A program made the translations under genes and the position numbers. This document shows positions 8,264 to 18,171 of a stretch of DNA of 64,000 bases, in pieces; position 1 is the stretch's first letter; each line of letters starts with the position of its first letter. A model generated the notes under the pieces. It worked only from the letters and a program-made list of their open reading frames with translations. It had not been told where the DNA came from and made no database searches. Where the stretch lies: NCBI GenBank assembly GCA_910589545.1, contig CAJUSY010000006.1:1-64000 (forward strand), in the 5' to 3' direction. Origin of the DNA: Peptoniphilaceae bacterium (GTDB lineage: Bacteria; Bacillota; Clostridia; Tissierellales; Peptoniphilaceae).

Positions 8264-9676
8264 CTATCCTATGCTTCCTTCTAGTTCAAGATTAATTAAA
8301 TTATTCATCTCAACCGCATATTCCATTGGCAATTCTTTGGCTATTGGTTCTGCAAACCCACGAACTACCATTGACTTTGCTTCTTCTTCTGGAATGCCTC
8401 TTGTCATCAAATAGAAAATAACTTGGTCATCTATTCTGCCAATAGACGCTTCATGTCCCAAATCGACATGCTTATTCGCTATTTTAACAACTGGAATTGT
8501 ATCTGATCTACTTTCGTTATCTAACATTAACGATTCACAACTTACTGATGATTTTGAATCGTAAGCATTTTCTTTTATGTCTACTAGTCCTCTGTAAACG
8601 CTAATTCCACCAGATTTTGAGATAGATTTACTATTTACATAACTTGTAGTGTGAGGGGCCGCGTGAATCATAACAGCACCTGTGTCTAAGTTTTGGTCAC
8701 GTCCTGCAAATGAAATACCAGTATATTCACTGCTTGCACCTTCACCTTTTAACACACTTGACGGATAAAGCATGGATACTGCTGAACCAAATGAACCAGA
8801 CACCCATTCAATCTTACCATTTTTTTCGATGATAGCTCTTTTGGAGTTTAGATTGTACATGTTACGAGACCAGTTTTCAATCGTAGAAAATCTAAGTGTT
8901 GCATTTTCTCCAACGAATATTTCAACTGCACCTGCATGCACATTTAATGCGTTGTATTTTGGAGCTGAGCATCCTTCAATGAAGTGACAATAACTGTCGT
9001 CTTCAACAATTATCATAGTGTGTTCAAATTGACCTGCTCCTGGAGCGTTTAATCTGAAATAACTTTGAAGTGGAATTTTAACGTTTACTCCCTTTGGGAC
9101 ATAAACAAATGATCCACCTGACCACACTGCATAATGAAGTGCTGCGTATTTGTGAAGTCGTGGAGTGATAGATTTTGAGAAATACTCTTTAACAATATCT
9201 TCGTGTTCTCTAAGCGCTGTGTCAAAATCTGTATATATAACTCCTTGGTCAATCAAAGATTGTTGAATATTGTGATACACTACTTCACTATCGTATTGTG
9301 CACCCACACCACTTAGCATCATTTCTTTCTCAGCTTCCTGAATACCTAACTTATCAAATGTATCTCTTATTTCATCAGGAACTGTGTTCCAGTCACTTGA
9401 CATATCGGCATCAGGTCTAATATATGTTGTGACCTTATCCATATCAACGACACTTAAATCCGGTCCCCATTCAGGATCTTCTGAATTGTAGAATATTTCC
9501 AAAGCTTCTAATCTTTTTTCAAGCATCCATTGAGGTTCCTTCTTTTCTTCTGAAATTTGTCTTACTATTTCAGGAGTTAATCCCTCTTCAGTTTTTCTTC
9601 TAAAAGTAAATTTATTCTTGATGTCATAGATACCTCTATCCATTTCATCGACTTGAGTCTTCTTTTTAGGTGCCAT
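8264..9676 (-). CDS. sufB: SufB, Fe-S cluster assembly scaffold subunit
   Basis: 470 aa, normal length. Shows the hallmark SufB stretches: KYAALHYAVWSGGSFVYVPKG, the FIEGCSAPKY segment with the conserved Cys, and GHEASIGRIDDQVIFYLMTRG near the C-terminus, which contains conserved His and Arg residues. It builds a nascent Fe-S cluster on SufBC2D using sulfur from SufSU. The start ATG overlaps the sufC stop (TAATG), so translation is coupled. Much more conserved than sufD, as expected for the core scaffold. Confidence 0.95.
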   Translation of the reverse strand: MAPKKKTQVDEMDRGIYDIKNKFTFRRKTEEGLTPEIVRQISEEKKEPQWMLEKRLEALEIFYNSEDPEWGPDLSVVDMDKVTTYIRPDADMSSDWNTVPDEIRDTFDKLGIQEAEKEMMLSGVGAQYDSEVVYHNIQQSLIDQGVIYTDFDTALREHEDIVKEYFSKSITPRLHKYAALHYAVWSGGSFVYVPKGVNVKIPLQSYFRLNAPGAGQFEHTMIIVEDDSYCHFIEGCSAPKYNALNVHAGAVEIFVGENATLRFSTIENWSRNMYNLNSKRAIIEKNGKIEWVSGSFGSAVSMLYPSSVLKGEGASSEYTGISFAGRDQNLDTGAVMIHAAPHTTSYVNSKSISKSGGISVYRGLVDIKENAYDSKSSVSCESLMLDNESRSDTIPVVKIANKHVDLGHEASIGRIDDQVIFYLMTRGIPEEEAKSMVVRGFAEPIAKELPMEYAVEMNNLINLELEGSIG

Positions 9677-10425
9677 TATTTCACCTCTTCTCTAATCCAA
9701 TTGAATCCTTTTTCTTCAATTTGATCTAAAAGTTCGCTAGAACCTTCTTTGACAATTGTACCATCCATAATAACATGAACGAAATCTGGTTTCACTTCTT
9801 TTAAGATTTCCTTGTGGTGAGTAATTACGATAACTGAATTATTTTCATTCAAAAATTCTCTCACACCTTTTGATACAGTTCTAACCGCATCAACATCAAG
9901 ACCAGAGTCAGTTTCGTCAAGGATTGCTAATTTAGGTTGTAACATTAACATTTGTAGAATTTCGTTTTTCTTTTTTTCACCGCCAGAAAAACCTACATTC
10001 AAATATCTGGAAGAATATCCATGATTAAACTCAAGTATATCCATATTATCTTCCAGTTCTTCTCTGAATTCTAAGAATCCTATGTTTTCATCAGTTTTTG
10101 CGATTTTTGCACTTCTGATGAAATTTTCTACACTAATGCCTGAAACTTCCATTGGATTTTGGAAAGACATAAAAATACCTTTTTTGGCTCTTTTATCTGT
10201 TGATAAATCCATAATACTTTCTCCATCAAGTACAATATCACCTGAAGTAGTTTCGTATTGTGGATTATTCAAAATAACATTGGCTAAAGTTGATTTACCA
10301 GAACCATTTGGTCCCATAATAACGTGAACTTCACCATAGTTTATATTTAAATTTATGTTGTGTAATATTTCTTTATCTTCTACCCTTGCGGATAAGTCTT
10401 TAATAGTTAATAAATTTTTTGACAT
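9676..10425 (-). CDS. sufC: SufC, Fe-S assembly ATPase
   Basis: 249 aa ABC-type ATPase. Walker A GPNGSGKST (about residues 38-46), signature FSGGEKKKNE, Walker B LAILDETDSGLD and the switch histidine in VITHH are all present. The start at ATG 10425 follows AAGGAGG with 5 nt spacing; an upstream ATG at 10452 has no ribosome site. SufC powers the SufBC2D complex in the cytosol. First gene of sufCBDSU, with a promoter just upstream. Confidence 0.95.
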   Translation of the reverse strand: MSKNLLTIKDLSARVEDKEILHNINLNINYGEVHVIMGPNGSGKSTLANVILNNPQYETTSGDIVLDGESIMDLSTDKRAKKGIFMSFQNPMEVSGISVENFIRSAKIAKTDENIGFLEFREELEDNMDILEFNHGYSSRYLNVGFSGGEKKKNEILQMLMLQPKLAILDETDSGLDVDAVRTVSKGVREFLNENNSVIVITHHKEILKEVKPDFVHVIMDGTIVKEGSSELLDQIEEKGFNWIREEVK

Positions 10426-10483
10426 AATAACCTCCTTACAGTTATGTAACAAATATATATATGAGATTCTTATGCACTACTAT

Positions 10484-10512
10484 ATTATACACGAAAATAG
10501 CAAAATAGTTAA
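10484..10512 (-). promoter_or_regulatory. Promoter of the suf operon
   Basis: On the minus strand TTAACT, 17 bp, TATAAT. The -35 box overlaps the stem that follows the upstream gene. Confidence 0.55.
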
Positions 10513-10540
10513 GCGTTTAAGTAAATTCCTACTATTTTGC
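10490..10540 (-). terminator. Weak stem-loop between the small acidic gene and suf
   Basis: GCAAAATAGT/ACTATTTTGC arms (10500-10509, 10531-10540) with a 21-nt loop; TATTTTCG follows on the minus strand. The large loop and short U-run make termination only partial, so some readthrough into sufC is possible. Confidence 0.4.
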
Positions 10541-10815
10541 TATGCAATTTCGTCTTCATCAATAAATTCTGAATAAACTTCTTTGAAATTCATAGAACTA
10601 TCGAATTTTTCATTGGACAAATTCCAATTCACAATCTCATGTAATTCTACGAATTCATGATCGTTCAAATCCTCTTGAATTAAATCTACATATTCCAAAC
10701 ATTTGTCTTTTAATTCATCAATGCTGTTCATTTCGATAAGGACTATATCTTCTTCATATATCGAAACATCTGTCTTATATTTTAAAATCATTTTTACAGA
10801 ATAAATTTGCTTCAA
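10540..10815 (-). CDS. Small acidic protein, function unknown
   Basis: 91 aa if translation starts at TTG 10815, which sits 8 nt after a strong GAGGAGG. The longer open frame to 10968 has a basic, low-complexity N-terminus without a ribosome site, so I reject it. The product is rich in Asp and Glu with a conserved-looking core (VDLIQEDLNDHEFVELHEIVNWNLS) and an acidic C-terminus. No motif, signal or membrane segment is visible. It lies between htrA and sufC on the same strand. I do not recognise the family. Confidence 0.6.
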   Translation of the reverse strand: MKQIYSVKMILKYKTDVSIYEEDIVLIEMNSIDELKDKCLEYVDLIQEDLNDHEFVELHEIVNWNLSNEKFDSSMNFKEVYSEFIDEDEIA

Positions 10816-11006
10816 AATACTCTCCTCCTCGACACTCCCATATTTTATACTAATTAACAGATTGTGTAAATAGTAAAAAGCAAATTTCATATTTTTATTC
10901 GTCTTTTGTAATTTTTGTAATTTAAAAGCGATAGCTTTCACTACCGCTTTCAAATTTATATATTTCAAATCTCACGCAAAATTAAGGAAGGAAAAAACGT
11001 GATAAC

Positions 11007-12209
11007 TTATTTTTTTTCTAAAGTACTAAATTCAATATCTAAATCTTTCGTACTACCATATCTATAAACTGTAATTTTGCCTTTTTGTTTTGGTCTAACT
11101 TCAAGCAATGCCTTCTTCAATGAACTCATCGTGTTTATCGCTTTGCCGTTTACTTTTGTGATAATATCTCCTCTAGTTACACCAGCTTTTTGTGCAGAAG
11201 AACCTTTGACAACTTCCACAACATAAATTCCTTTGTCTATAGACAATCTTTGGCCAGTAGCTTGTTGGAAAGTTTTGACATCTACGCCACTAATTCCCAA
11301 TTTAACGCCTTCAAAAGATCCACCAGAGACTATATTATCGACAATAGTTTTTGCTACATTAATAGGAATTGTAAATCCTATTCCTTCTGCAGATGCTTTA
11401 GCAGTGTTAATTCCAATTAATTTACCTTCTTGATCGAAAAGTCCTCCACCACTATTTCCTGAGTTAATTGCAGCATCTGTTTGCATCAAGCCGTCCATTT
11501 GTAGACCGTTTTGTAATGTGATTGTTCTGTCTTTTCCAGAAATGTAACCACTTGTCAATGTAGATTGCAAATCTAATCCCAAAGGATTACCAATGGCAAT
11601 AGCCTTGTCTCCAATTTGAACTTTATCGCTGTCTCCCATTTCAACAGGTTTAAGCCCAGTCATATCAGTTTTAATTACCGCAAGATCCAATGTTGTATCA
11701 TACCATAATAATTTAGCTGATGATTTTTTACCATTTGTAAGTAAAACTTCGATTTTTTCTGCTTTACCATCTTGTACAACGTGTGCGTTAGTGAGTATAT
11801 ATCCATCCTTGCTAACCACAACACCGCTACCAACACCCTCTACGACTCTACCTTGGAAAAACATATTTTCTTGTACTCCTACTGTTGTTATACCAACTAC
11901 AGAGTCTAAAGATTTCTTCGCTACAGCATTTTCTGTGGATACGCTGTTGTTTTTTATAGAAATTTTGCTACTTTCTACTTGACCATTCTTGTTTATCGTT
12001 TCAGTAATTCCAGTCATGTTTTTCGCTACAAAATAACTCATGACCAATGAATAAATTAATAAAAATATAGTAAGTGCTTTGAGCCAACCTATTTTTGGTT
12101 TATTCTTAGCTATTTCTTCTTTAATCATATTTTCGACTTTTCTTTCGCTCAAGCCGTCTTTTCTTCTTTGAATGTAATCATTGTATTCAGAATAAGGATC
12201 TCTATCCAT
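11007..12209 (-). CDS. htrA: HtrA/DegP-like membrane-anchored serine protease
   Basis: 400 aa from ATG 12209, chosen because GGAGGT lies 7 nt upstream; the ATG at 12224 overlaps that site. Order: a charged cytosolic N-terminus, one transmembrane helix (about 42-62, WLKALTIFLLIYSLVMSYFV), a trypsin-like domain with catalytic H143 (TNAHVV), D175 (TTLDLAVIK) and S253 (GNSGGGLF), and a C-terminal PDZ domain (about 300-390). Protease and chaperone acting on misfolded proteins outside the membrane. Monocistronic with no clear terminator; the 190 bp after the stop hold nothing I can identify. Confidence 0.93.
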   Translation of the reverse strand: MDRDPYSEYNDYIQRRKDGLSERKVENMIKEEIAKNKPKIGWLKALTIFLLIYSLVMSYFVAKNMTGITETINKNGQVESSKISIKNNSVSTENAVAKKSLDSVVGITTVGVQENMFFQGRVVEGVGSGVVVSKDGYILTNAHVVQDGKAEKIEVLLTNGKKSSAKLLWYDTTLDLAVIKTDMTGLKPVEMGDSDKVQIGDKAIAIGNPLGLDLQSTLTSGYISGKDRTITLQNGLQMDGLMQTDAAINSGNSGGGLFDQEGKLIGINTAKASAEGIGFTIPINVAKTIVDNIVSGGSFEGVKLGISGVDVKTFQQATGQRLSIDKGIYVVEVVKGSSAQKAGVTRGDIITKVNGKAINTMSSLKKALLEVRPKQKGKITVYRYGSTKDLDIEFSTLEKK

Positions 12210-12324
12210 TTTCTCTACCTCCATATTTTATACTTATACTTTAACAAGCAATTGTGTTTTAACTGTGAGTAAAAACGCTTTAATATTTACGAAAAATCAA
12301 ACATTATATTTGACTTTTCGCAAA

Positions 12325-12379
12325 CATTAAAAAATCCTCGTATCAATTTAACTTTTCAAGAAAAATTGATACGAAGATT
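12325..12379 (-). terminator. Terminator of the glycine cleavage operon
   Basis: AATCTTCGTATCAATTT and AAATTGATACGAGGATT pair almost perfectly on the minus strand, followed by TTTTTTAATG. The stem begins 5 bp past the lpdA stop. Confidence 0.85.
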
Positions 12380-12383
12380 TCGT

Positions 12384-13793
12384 TTATTTCTTAGGGTTTG
12401 GTGTGTTAATTGATAAGCCTTCTAATTGTTCAACAGAATCCATGAACACTTCACTAATAGTTGGATGAGCGTAAATCATAGCTGATAATCCTTCTACTCC
12501 AACATTATTGTTCATCGCAATTGCTGCAAAATGAATTAGTGTTGATGCGTCGTGACCAATTATGTGGCAACCTAAAATCTTAGATAAATCTTTAGTGGCA
12601 ACTATCTTCACAAAACCTTCAGTAGCATTCAAGCTTAATGCTTTACCATTTGCTTGATACATAAATTTGCTTGTTACATAATCTATGTTTTGTTCTTTTG
12701 CTTTTTCTTCAGTTAAACCAACAGAAGCTATTTCAGGAACTGTAAATACAACTGCTGGAACTATATCCATGTTGATGTTTTTTTCCTTACCTACAAATTC
12801 TCTTACTAGATTTTTACCTTGATTACTTGCAACATGTGCTAGTTGAGTGTTCTTATACACACAATCTCCTATGGAATATATTCCTTCCACATTAGTTTGT
12901 AGGTTTTCATCGACAACTATAGCATTCTTTTCTATTTGAATATCTGTGTTTTCAATTCCAAGATTGTCAATGTTACTGCTTCTTCCACTAGCTACAAGAA
13001 CATAATCCGCATAAGTTTCTTCAAATTTATCTTTGCCAACTTTTTGACTAATGATTTTAAGTTTTCCGTCTTCTTCAACTATTTTCTTAGCATAAACTCC
13101 AGTAACAAACTTCAATGTGTCACTTTTCAAGATTGATTTTAAGCGTTTTTGAATTTCTCCATCTTCAGTCTTCAACAATTTGTTACCAACTACAGTTACT
13201 TCTGTCCCAAATTGTGAATAAATAGATGCAAATTCCATTCCGATGACGCCAGTTCCGATGACAACCAATGATTTTGGAATTTCTTCTAACTCCAAAAGTC
13301 CAGTTGATGTCATAACTTTAGGGTGGTCTATGCCTTCTATATTTGTTGGCTTATAGTCTTTCGACCCAGTTGCTATAATAATTTTATCAGCTGTAAGTTC
13401 TTTAGTTTCTCCTTCCAAAGTCTTCACAACAACAGTTTTATTATCTTTAAAGCTAGCTTCCCCTCTAATAAAAGTTAAATTATCGTAAGTTTTGAAAAGG
13501 TATTCAACACCACTTCTAAGCCTTTCAATAATTTCAGTTTTTCTTTGTTTTATTTTATCGGCTAATAATTTGTGGTCATTAACTTCAATTCCAAAAGTTT
13601 CTGATTCTTTGATTTCTTTGTACAAATCAGCAATTTTCCATAAAGTTTTAGTAGGTATACATCCTCTGTTCAAGCATGTACCACCTACTTCAGCTTTTTC
13701 GATTAAAGTTACATTTAAACCGAGCTGGCATGCCCTGATGGCTGTTTCATAGCCACCAGGTCCAGCGCCGATAATAATGATATCCTTAGTCAT
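12384..13793 (-). CDS. lpdA: Dihydrolipoyl dehydrogenase (L-protein)
   Basis: 469 aa flavoprotein disulfide reductase. FAD-binding GAGPGGYE at the N-terminus, redox-active C40 and C45 in GGTCLNRGCIPTK, an NAD-binding GTGVIGMEF segment, and the C-terminal dimerisation domain with the His-Pro-Thr-x-x-Glu motif (AHPTISE). It reoxidises the dihydrolipoyl arm of GcvH and passes electrons to NAD+. Its start overlaps the gcvPB stop, so it is dedicated to the glycine cleavage system here. Last gene of the operon. Confidence 0.94.
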   Translation of the reverse strand: MTKDIIIIGAGPGGYETAIRACQLGLNVTLIEKAEVGGTCLNRGCIPTKTLWKIADLYKEIKESETFGIEVNDHKLLADKIKQRKTEIIERLRSGVEYLFKTYDNLTFIRGEASFKDNKTVVVKTLEGETKELTADKIIIATGSKDYKPTNIEGIDHPKVMTSTGLLELEEIPKSLVVIGTGVIGMEFASIYSQFGTEVTVVGNKLLKTEDGEIQKRLKSILKSDTLKFVTGVYAKKIVEEDGKLKIISQKVGKDKFEETYADYVLVASGRSSNIDNLGIENTDIQIEKNAIVVDENLQTNVEGIYSIGDCVYKNTQLAHVASNQGKNLVREFVGKEKNINMDIVPAVVFTVPEIASVGLTEEKAKEQNIDYVTSKFMYQANGKALSLNATEGFVKIVATKDLSKILGCHIIGHDASTLIHFAAIAMNNNVGVEGLSAMIYAHPTISEVFMDSVEQLEGLSINTPNPKK

Positions 13794-15247
13794 TATTCTC
13801 CTTTTTTATAAGTCAATATTAATTTCTTAGCAGCTTCTGTTTCATCAGGTCTTCTAACAACTGTTGTAATAGGCGCTTCTAATAATATATCTTTATTTTC
13901 TTTTGCTTCTTGTGCAATTTGTTTCATTGCAGCAACGAATTCGTCAAGAGTTTGTTTTGGTTCAGTTTCAGTAGGTTCTACCATTAATGCTTCGTGAACG
14001 ATTAATGGGAAGTATACTGTTGGTGGATGGAATCCCATATCTAACAGTCTCTTAGCTACATCCAATGTCTTAACTTGTCCATCGCTATCATCCTTTAAAC
14101 CGCCTAATACGAATTCGTGTTTACAGATGAAGTCGTGTGGTAAGTTGTAATCATCTTTTAATTGAGCTTGTAGATAGTTTGCATTCAATACTGCTGTAGT
14201 TGATGCGCATTTCAATCCATCGCTACCCATAGTAAGGATATAAGTCAATGCTCTCATTAAAATTCCGAAATGACCTTGGAAGTCTTTCATCCTACCAATA
14301 GAATTTTCCATGCTATAATCTAAGAAATATTTATCTCCGTCTTTTTCAACGATTGGTTTTGGTAAATATTCTCTTAAGAATTCTTTAACACCTACAGGAC
14401 CTGCACCTGGACCTCCACCACCGTGTGGTGTAGAGAATGTTTTGTGAACATTAAAGTGGATTGCATCGAATCCCATGTCCCCTGGTCTTGCATGACCTAA
14501 AATAGCGTTAGCATTTGCTCCATCATAGTATAGAAGTCCTCCAGCTTCGTGAACTATTTCAGCGATTTCTTTGATTTTGGTTTCAAATAATCCCAAAGTG
14601 TTAGGGTTAGTTAACATCAAACCAGCTGTTTTTTCGTTTACAACTTTTCTTAAGTCTTCAACGTCTACTACACCTTTTGCGTTTGATTTAACTTCTACAA
14701 CTTTATATCCTGCCATTGCAGCTGTTGCAGGGTTAGTACCGTGAGCTGAGTCAGGAACTATGATTTCATTCTTTTCAGAATTACCATTTATTTCGTGATA
14801 TTTTTTGAAGATTGTAATAGCTGTGATTTCTCCATGAGCACCTGCTGCTGGTTGTAATGTCATGTAATCCATACCAGAGATTTCGCAAAGTGATTTTTGT
14901 AGAGTATACATTGCTTCCAAGGCACCTTGCACTTGGTAGTCATCTTGTTTTGGGTGAAGATGAGCAAGTTTTGATTGCGCTATTATTTCTTCATTAATTT
15001 TAGGGTTGTACTTCATTGTACAAGATCCTAATGGATACATACCTGTATCTACGCCGAAGTTTAGAGATGAAAGATTAGTATAGTGACGAACTACGTCAAC
15101 TTCACTAACTTCCGGTAAATCTAATTCTTCATTTGATAAAAACTCTTCAGGAATTAAGTTATCTTTTTCTTCTACGTCTAATTCAGGAAGTTTATATCCA
15201 GTTCTACCTGGTTGTGATAATTCAAATATTAACTTATTATAAGCCAT
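13793..15247 (-). CDS. gcvPB: Glycine dehydrogenase (decarboxylating) subunit 2
   Basis: 484 aa. Second half of the split P-protein found in Gram-positives and archaea. Carries the PLP lysine K269 in HFNVHKTFSTPHGGGGPGAG, and the GTNPATAAMAGYK and YPLGSCTMKYNPK segments. With GcvPA it decarboxylates glycine and loads aminomethyl onto lipoyl-GcvH. It starts right after gcvPA and overlaps lpdA by one base. Confidence 0.95.
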   Translation of the reverse strand: MAYNKLIFELSQPGRTGYKLPELDVEEKDNLIPEEFLSNEELDLPEVSEVDVVRHYTNLSSLNFGVDTGMYPLGSCTMKYNPKINEEIIAQSKLAHLHPKQDDYQVQGALEAMYTLQKSLCEISGMDYMTLQPAAGAHGEITAITIFKKYHEINGNSEKNEIIVPDSAHGTNPATAAMAGYKVVEVKSNAKGVVDVEDLRKVVNEKTAGLMLTNPNTLGLFETKIKEIAEIVHEAGGLLYYDGANANAILGHARPGDMGFDAIHFNVHKTFSTPHGGGGPGAGPVGVKEFLREYLPKPIVEKDGDKYFLDYSMENSIGRMKDFQGHFGILMRALTYILTMGSDGLKCASTTAVLNANYLQAQLKDDYNLPHDFICKHEFVLGGLKDDSDGQVKTLDVAKRLLDMGFHPPTVYFPLIVHEALMVEPTETEPKQTLDEFVAAMKQIAQEAKENKDILLEAPITTVVRRPDETEAAKKLILTYKKGE

Positions 15248-15248
15248 A

Positions 15249-16595
15249 TTATAATACCTCCTTAACTGCTGCTACAAAATTGTCTATTTCTTCTTTTGTT
15301 CTCTTTTCTGTTACAGCGATAATTAAACCATTGCCACATCCATTTGTAGCTTCTTTTATGCTAATTCCAGCTAAGAATCCTTTATCGAATAATGCTTTCT
15401 TAACTTCTTCAGTGTCTTTGTCAAAGCCGATAGTGAATTCATCAAAGAATGGTTTTTCACTAAGAACTTTAACCTTGTCTATTTTCTTTAATTCTTCAAA
15501 TAGATAGTGAGCTTTTTGAAGTGATTGAGTAGCTACTTCTTTAATACCAGCTTTACCTAAAAGTGATAAATAAATGCTTGCTGCAAGTAAGTTAACACCT
15601 TGGTTTGAACAAATATTTGAAGTTGCTCTATCACGTTTTATGTGTTGTTCTCTTGCTGAAAGCGTTAAAACAAAAGATCTCTTACCGTCTTCGTCAGTAG
15701 TTTGTCCTACAACACGGCCAGGGAATTTTCTAACAAATTCATCAGTAAAACACATATAACCTAAATAAGGTCCACCATATTGTAAGTTTACTCCGAATTG
15801 TTGAGCTTCACCTACAACAACGTCAACATTGTATTCAGCTGGCTTCTTTAATAAACCTAAGCTCATAGGGTCTGCTGACATTATCAAGTAGTTTTTCTTG
15901 ATTGAGTGAGTTAACTCTTCGTATCTTTTAACATCTTCGATATATCCGTAATAGTTTGGAGATTGAACGATAACTGTACCTACTTCGTCAGTAATCATTT
16001 TTTCCAACTCGTCCATATCTGATAGTAAATCTTTCATTGGGATAAATTCTACTTCAACTTTTCTATCGTGACAATAAGTCAACAATATTTCTTTTGCTGA
16101 AGGGCTAACAGTGTCAGCACATAGAATTTTAGATTTTTTGGACTTTTGGATAGTCATCAAAGCTGCTTCTGTGATAGCTGTACCACCATCGTACAAAGAA
16201 GCGTTTGATATTGGCATACCAGTAAGGCTTGCCATCATTGTTTGATATTCGAAAATATAGGAAAGAGTACCTTGGCTTATTTCTGGTTGGTATGGTGTAT
16301 ATGAAGTGTAGAATTCACTTCTGCTTGCCATTGCCGGAATAACAGAAGGAACGTATCTATCATAAGCTCCACCACCTAAGAAACAAACCTTATCATCAGT
16401 AGATGTGTTCTTAGCAAAAATTTCGTCGAAATATCTTCTAACTTCAACTTCACTCTTTGCTTTTGGTATGTCAAGTTCTCCTTTGAATTGAACATTTTCA
16501 GGAATATCTGAATAAAGTTCATCAGTAGAGGAAATGCCAATTGTTTTTAGCATTTCCTCAATTTCTTGATCAGTAATTGAGATGTATGGATACAT
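15249..16595 (-). CDS. gcvPA: Glycine dehydrogenase (decarboxylating) subunit 1
   Basis: 448 aa, N-terminal half of the split P-protein. Family features: YDRYVPSVIPAMASRSEFYTSYTPYQPEISQG, the SLYDGGTA segment, and the C-terminal NGLIIAVTEKRTKEEID. It has the same fold as GcvPB but no PLP lysine and forms a heterotetramer with it. Its start overlaps the gcvH stop by one base, and gcvPB follows after one base. Confidence 0.95.
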   Translation of the reverse strand: MYPYISITDQEIEEMLKTIGISSTDELYSDIPENVQFKGELDIPKAKSEVEVRRYFDEIFAKNTSTDDKVCFLGGGAYDRYVPSVIPAMASRSEFYTSYTPYQPEISQGTLSYIFEYQTMMASLTGMPISNASLYDGGTAITEAALMTIQKSKKSKILCADTVSPSAKEILLTYCHDRKVEVEFIPMKDLLSDMDELEKMITDEVGTVIVQSPNYYGYIEDVKRYEELTHSIKKNYLIMSADPMSLGLLKKPAEYNVDVVVGEAQQFGVNLQYGGPYLGYMCFTDEFVRKFPGRVVGQTTDEDGKRSFVLTLSAREQHIKRDRATSNICSNQGVNLLAASIYLSLLGKAGIKEVATQSLQKAHYLFEELKKIDKVKVLSEKPFFDEFTIGFDKDTEEVKKALFDKGFLAGISIKEATNGCGNGLIIAVTEKRTKEEIDNFVAAVKEVL

Positions 16596-16975
16596 TATAA
16601 TTCTCCTAAGAATTTTTCGTATTCATCAGCAGTCATTAATTTTGATTCATCGAAGTCTTCGAATTTAACCTTAGCAATCCAGCTATCATATGGAGCTTTA
16701 TTGATTTGGCCTGGTTCATCATCTAATTCTTCATTAGCTTCCACGATTGTACAAGCAAATGGAGTGTAAACTTCTGATGCTGCTTTTACAGATTCAACGC
16801 TTGCTACAGATTCTTCTGCATCAATTTCATCGTCAACATCTGGTAATTCAACGTATACGATATCTCCTAAGCTATCTTGTGCATAATCTGCAAGACCGAT
16901 TTCATAAACGTCTCCGTCTACCTTAATCCATTCATGATCTTTTGTGTAAAATAAATCTTTTGCTACTTCTGCCAT
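16595..16975 (-). CDS. gcvH: Glycine cleavage H protein
   Basis: 126 aa lipoyl carrier. The lipoylated lysine is K64 in ESVASVESVKAASEVY, within the single hybrid-motif fold. It shuttles the aminomethyl group between GcvP, GcvT and LpdA. GGGGGAAAAGAAA precedes the start 12 bp after gcvT. Length and acidity are normal. Apart from one lipoyl site there is no second domain. Confidence 0.96.
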   Translation of the reverse strand: MAEVAKDLFYTKDHEWIKVDGDVYEIGLADYAQDSLGDIVYVELPDVDDEIDAEESVASVESVKAASEVYTPFACTIVEANEELDDEPGQINKAPYDSWIAKVKFEDFDESKLMTADEYEKFLGEL

Positions 16976-16987
16976 TTTCTTTTCCCC

Positions 16988-18082
16988 CTATTTTCTATCC
17001 AAAAATTTTCTTTTTACAACTGTTGCTTTAGCTGGTTTATTTCTGATTATAACATCAACTTCATCCCCTAATGCTACAGCTGATTTATCTACAAATGCGT
17101 TTGCTAAACATACTCCCAATGTTGGTGAAAGGTATCCTGTAGTTACTTTACCGATAGTTTTTCCATCTTTTTGAACTTCAGCACCTTGTCTTGCAATACG
17201 TTTGCTTTGCATTTCGATACCAATAAGTTTTTTGTCGATTCCTGCGTCAACTTTTTCTTGAGTCTTAGCTTTACCAACGAAGTCGTCTTTGTCCATTTTA
17301 ACTGCAAATTTCAAACCAACTTCTAATGGAGATACGTCGTCTAAAAGCTCATTTCCATATAAAGGCATTGCTGCTTCAAATCTCAATGTATCTCTACATC
17401 CAAGACCACATGGTTTAACACCTAAGTCTTTTCCTTTTTCTAATAATTCATTCCATAAGTCTACAATTGCTTCAGCATTTGCATAAACTTCGAATCCATC
17501 TTCACCTGTATAACCAGTTCTAGAAATTAATACATCGTATTCTTTATATTTAATGTCTTTTACAAAGTGATAGTATTCAATTTTTGAAAGATCAAATTCA
17601 ACTAGTCTTTGTAATAATTCTTCAGCCTTAGGACCTTGAATAGCGATTTCTCCTACAGAGTCACTAATATTTTTAAGTTCAACATCAAATTTATCAACAT
17701 ATTGAGAAATATGTTTGAAGTCTTTTTCAATGTTTGCTGCGTTAGGAACCATTAAAAAGTCTTCATCATTATTTTTGTAAACTAATAAGTCATCAACCAT
17801 TCCACCATCTTCATGTAATAATAAAGAGTATTGGATTTGTCCATCTGCACATTTAGAGTAATCATTTGTGCAAACGTAGTTGATAAATTTCAAAGCGTCT
17901 TTTCCTTTAACAGTAAATTCACCCATGTGGCTTACATCAAATAAACCAACGTTATTTCTTACTGCCTCGTGTTCTTGTTGTAATCCTTCATAATCAACTG
18001 GTAAATTAAAACCAGCAAAGTCCACAACTTTTCCGCCTAATTTTTTATGTTCCTCATAAAGAGGAGTTTTTTTTGTACTCAT
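16988..18082 (-). CDS. gcvT: Aminomethyltransferase (T-protein)
   Basis: 364 aa from ATG 18082 (MSTKKTPLYEEH), 6 nt after GGAG; ATG 18088 overlaps the site. Folate-binding GcvT fold: FDVSHMGEF near the N-terminus, SRTGYTGEDGFE in the middle, and a C-terminal barrel (TSGYLSPTLG-like TTGYLSPTLG). Transfers the methylene group to tetrahydrofolate and releases ammonia. First gene of gcvT-gcvH-gcvPA-gcvPB-lpdA. A -10-like TACAAT lies upstream. I looked for a glycine riboswitch in the 160-bp leader and do not see one. Confidence 0.95.
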   Translation of the reverse strand: MSTKKTPLYEEHKKLGGKVVDFAGFNLPVDYEGLQQEHEAVRNNVGLFDVSHMGEFTVKGKDALKFINYVCTNDYSKCADGQIQYSLLLHEDGGMVDDLLVYKNNDEDFLMVPNAANIEKDFKHISQYVDKFDVELKNISDSVGEIAIQGPKAEELLQRLVEFDLSKIEYYHFVKDIKYKEYDVLISRTGYTGEDGFEVYANAEAIVDLWNELLEKGKDLGVKPCGLGCRDTLRFEAAMPLYGNELLDDVSPLEVGLKFAVKMDKDDFVGKAKTQEKVDAGIDKKLIGIEMQSKRIARQGAEVQKDGKTIGKVTTGYLSPTLGVCLANAFVDKSAVALGDEVDVIIRNKPAKATVVKRKFLDRK

Positions 18083-18171
18083 AAGCATCTCCTTTTACTT
18101 ATAATCCTTTTCACAACTATTGTACCATAAAAGTTGTTAGTATTTGTAACAAAATTTATTATTTGTATTAA

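Noticed and set aside
10540..10968. 142-aa version of the small acidic protein
   Set aside because: Residues 1-51 are low-complexity with no ribosome site at their ATG; a strong GAGGAGG precedes the internal TTG instead.
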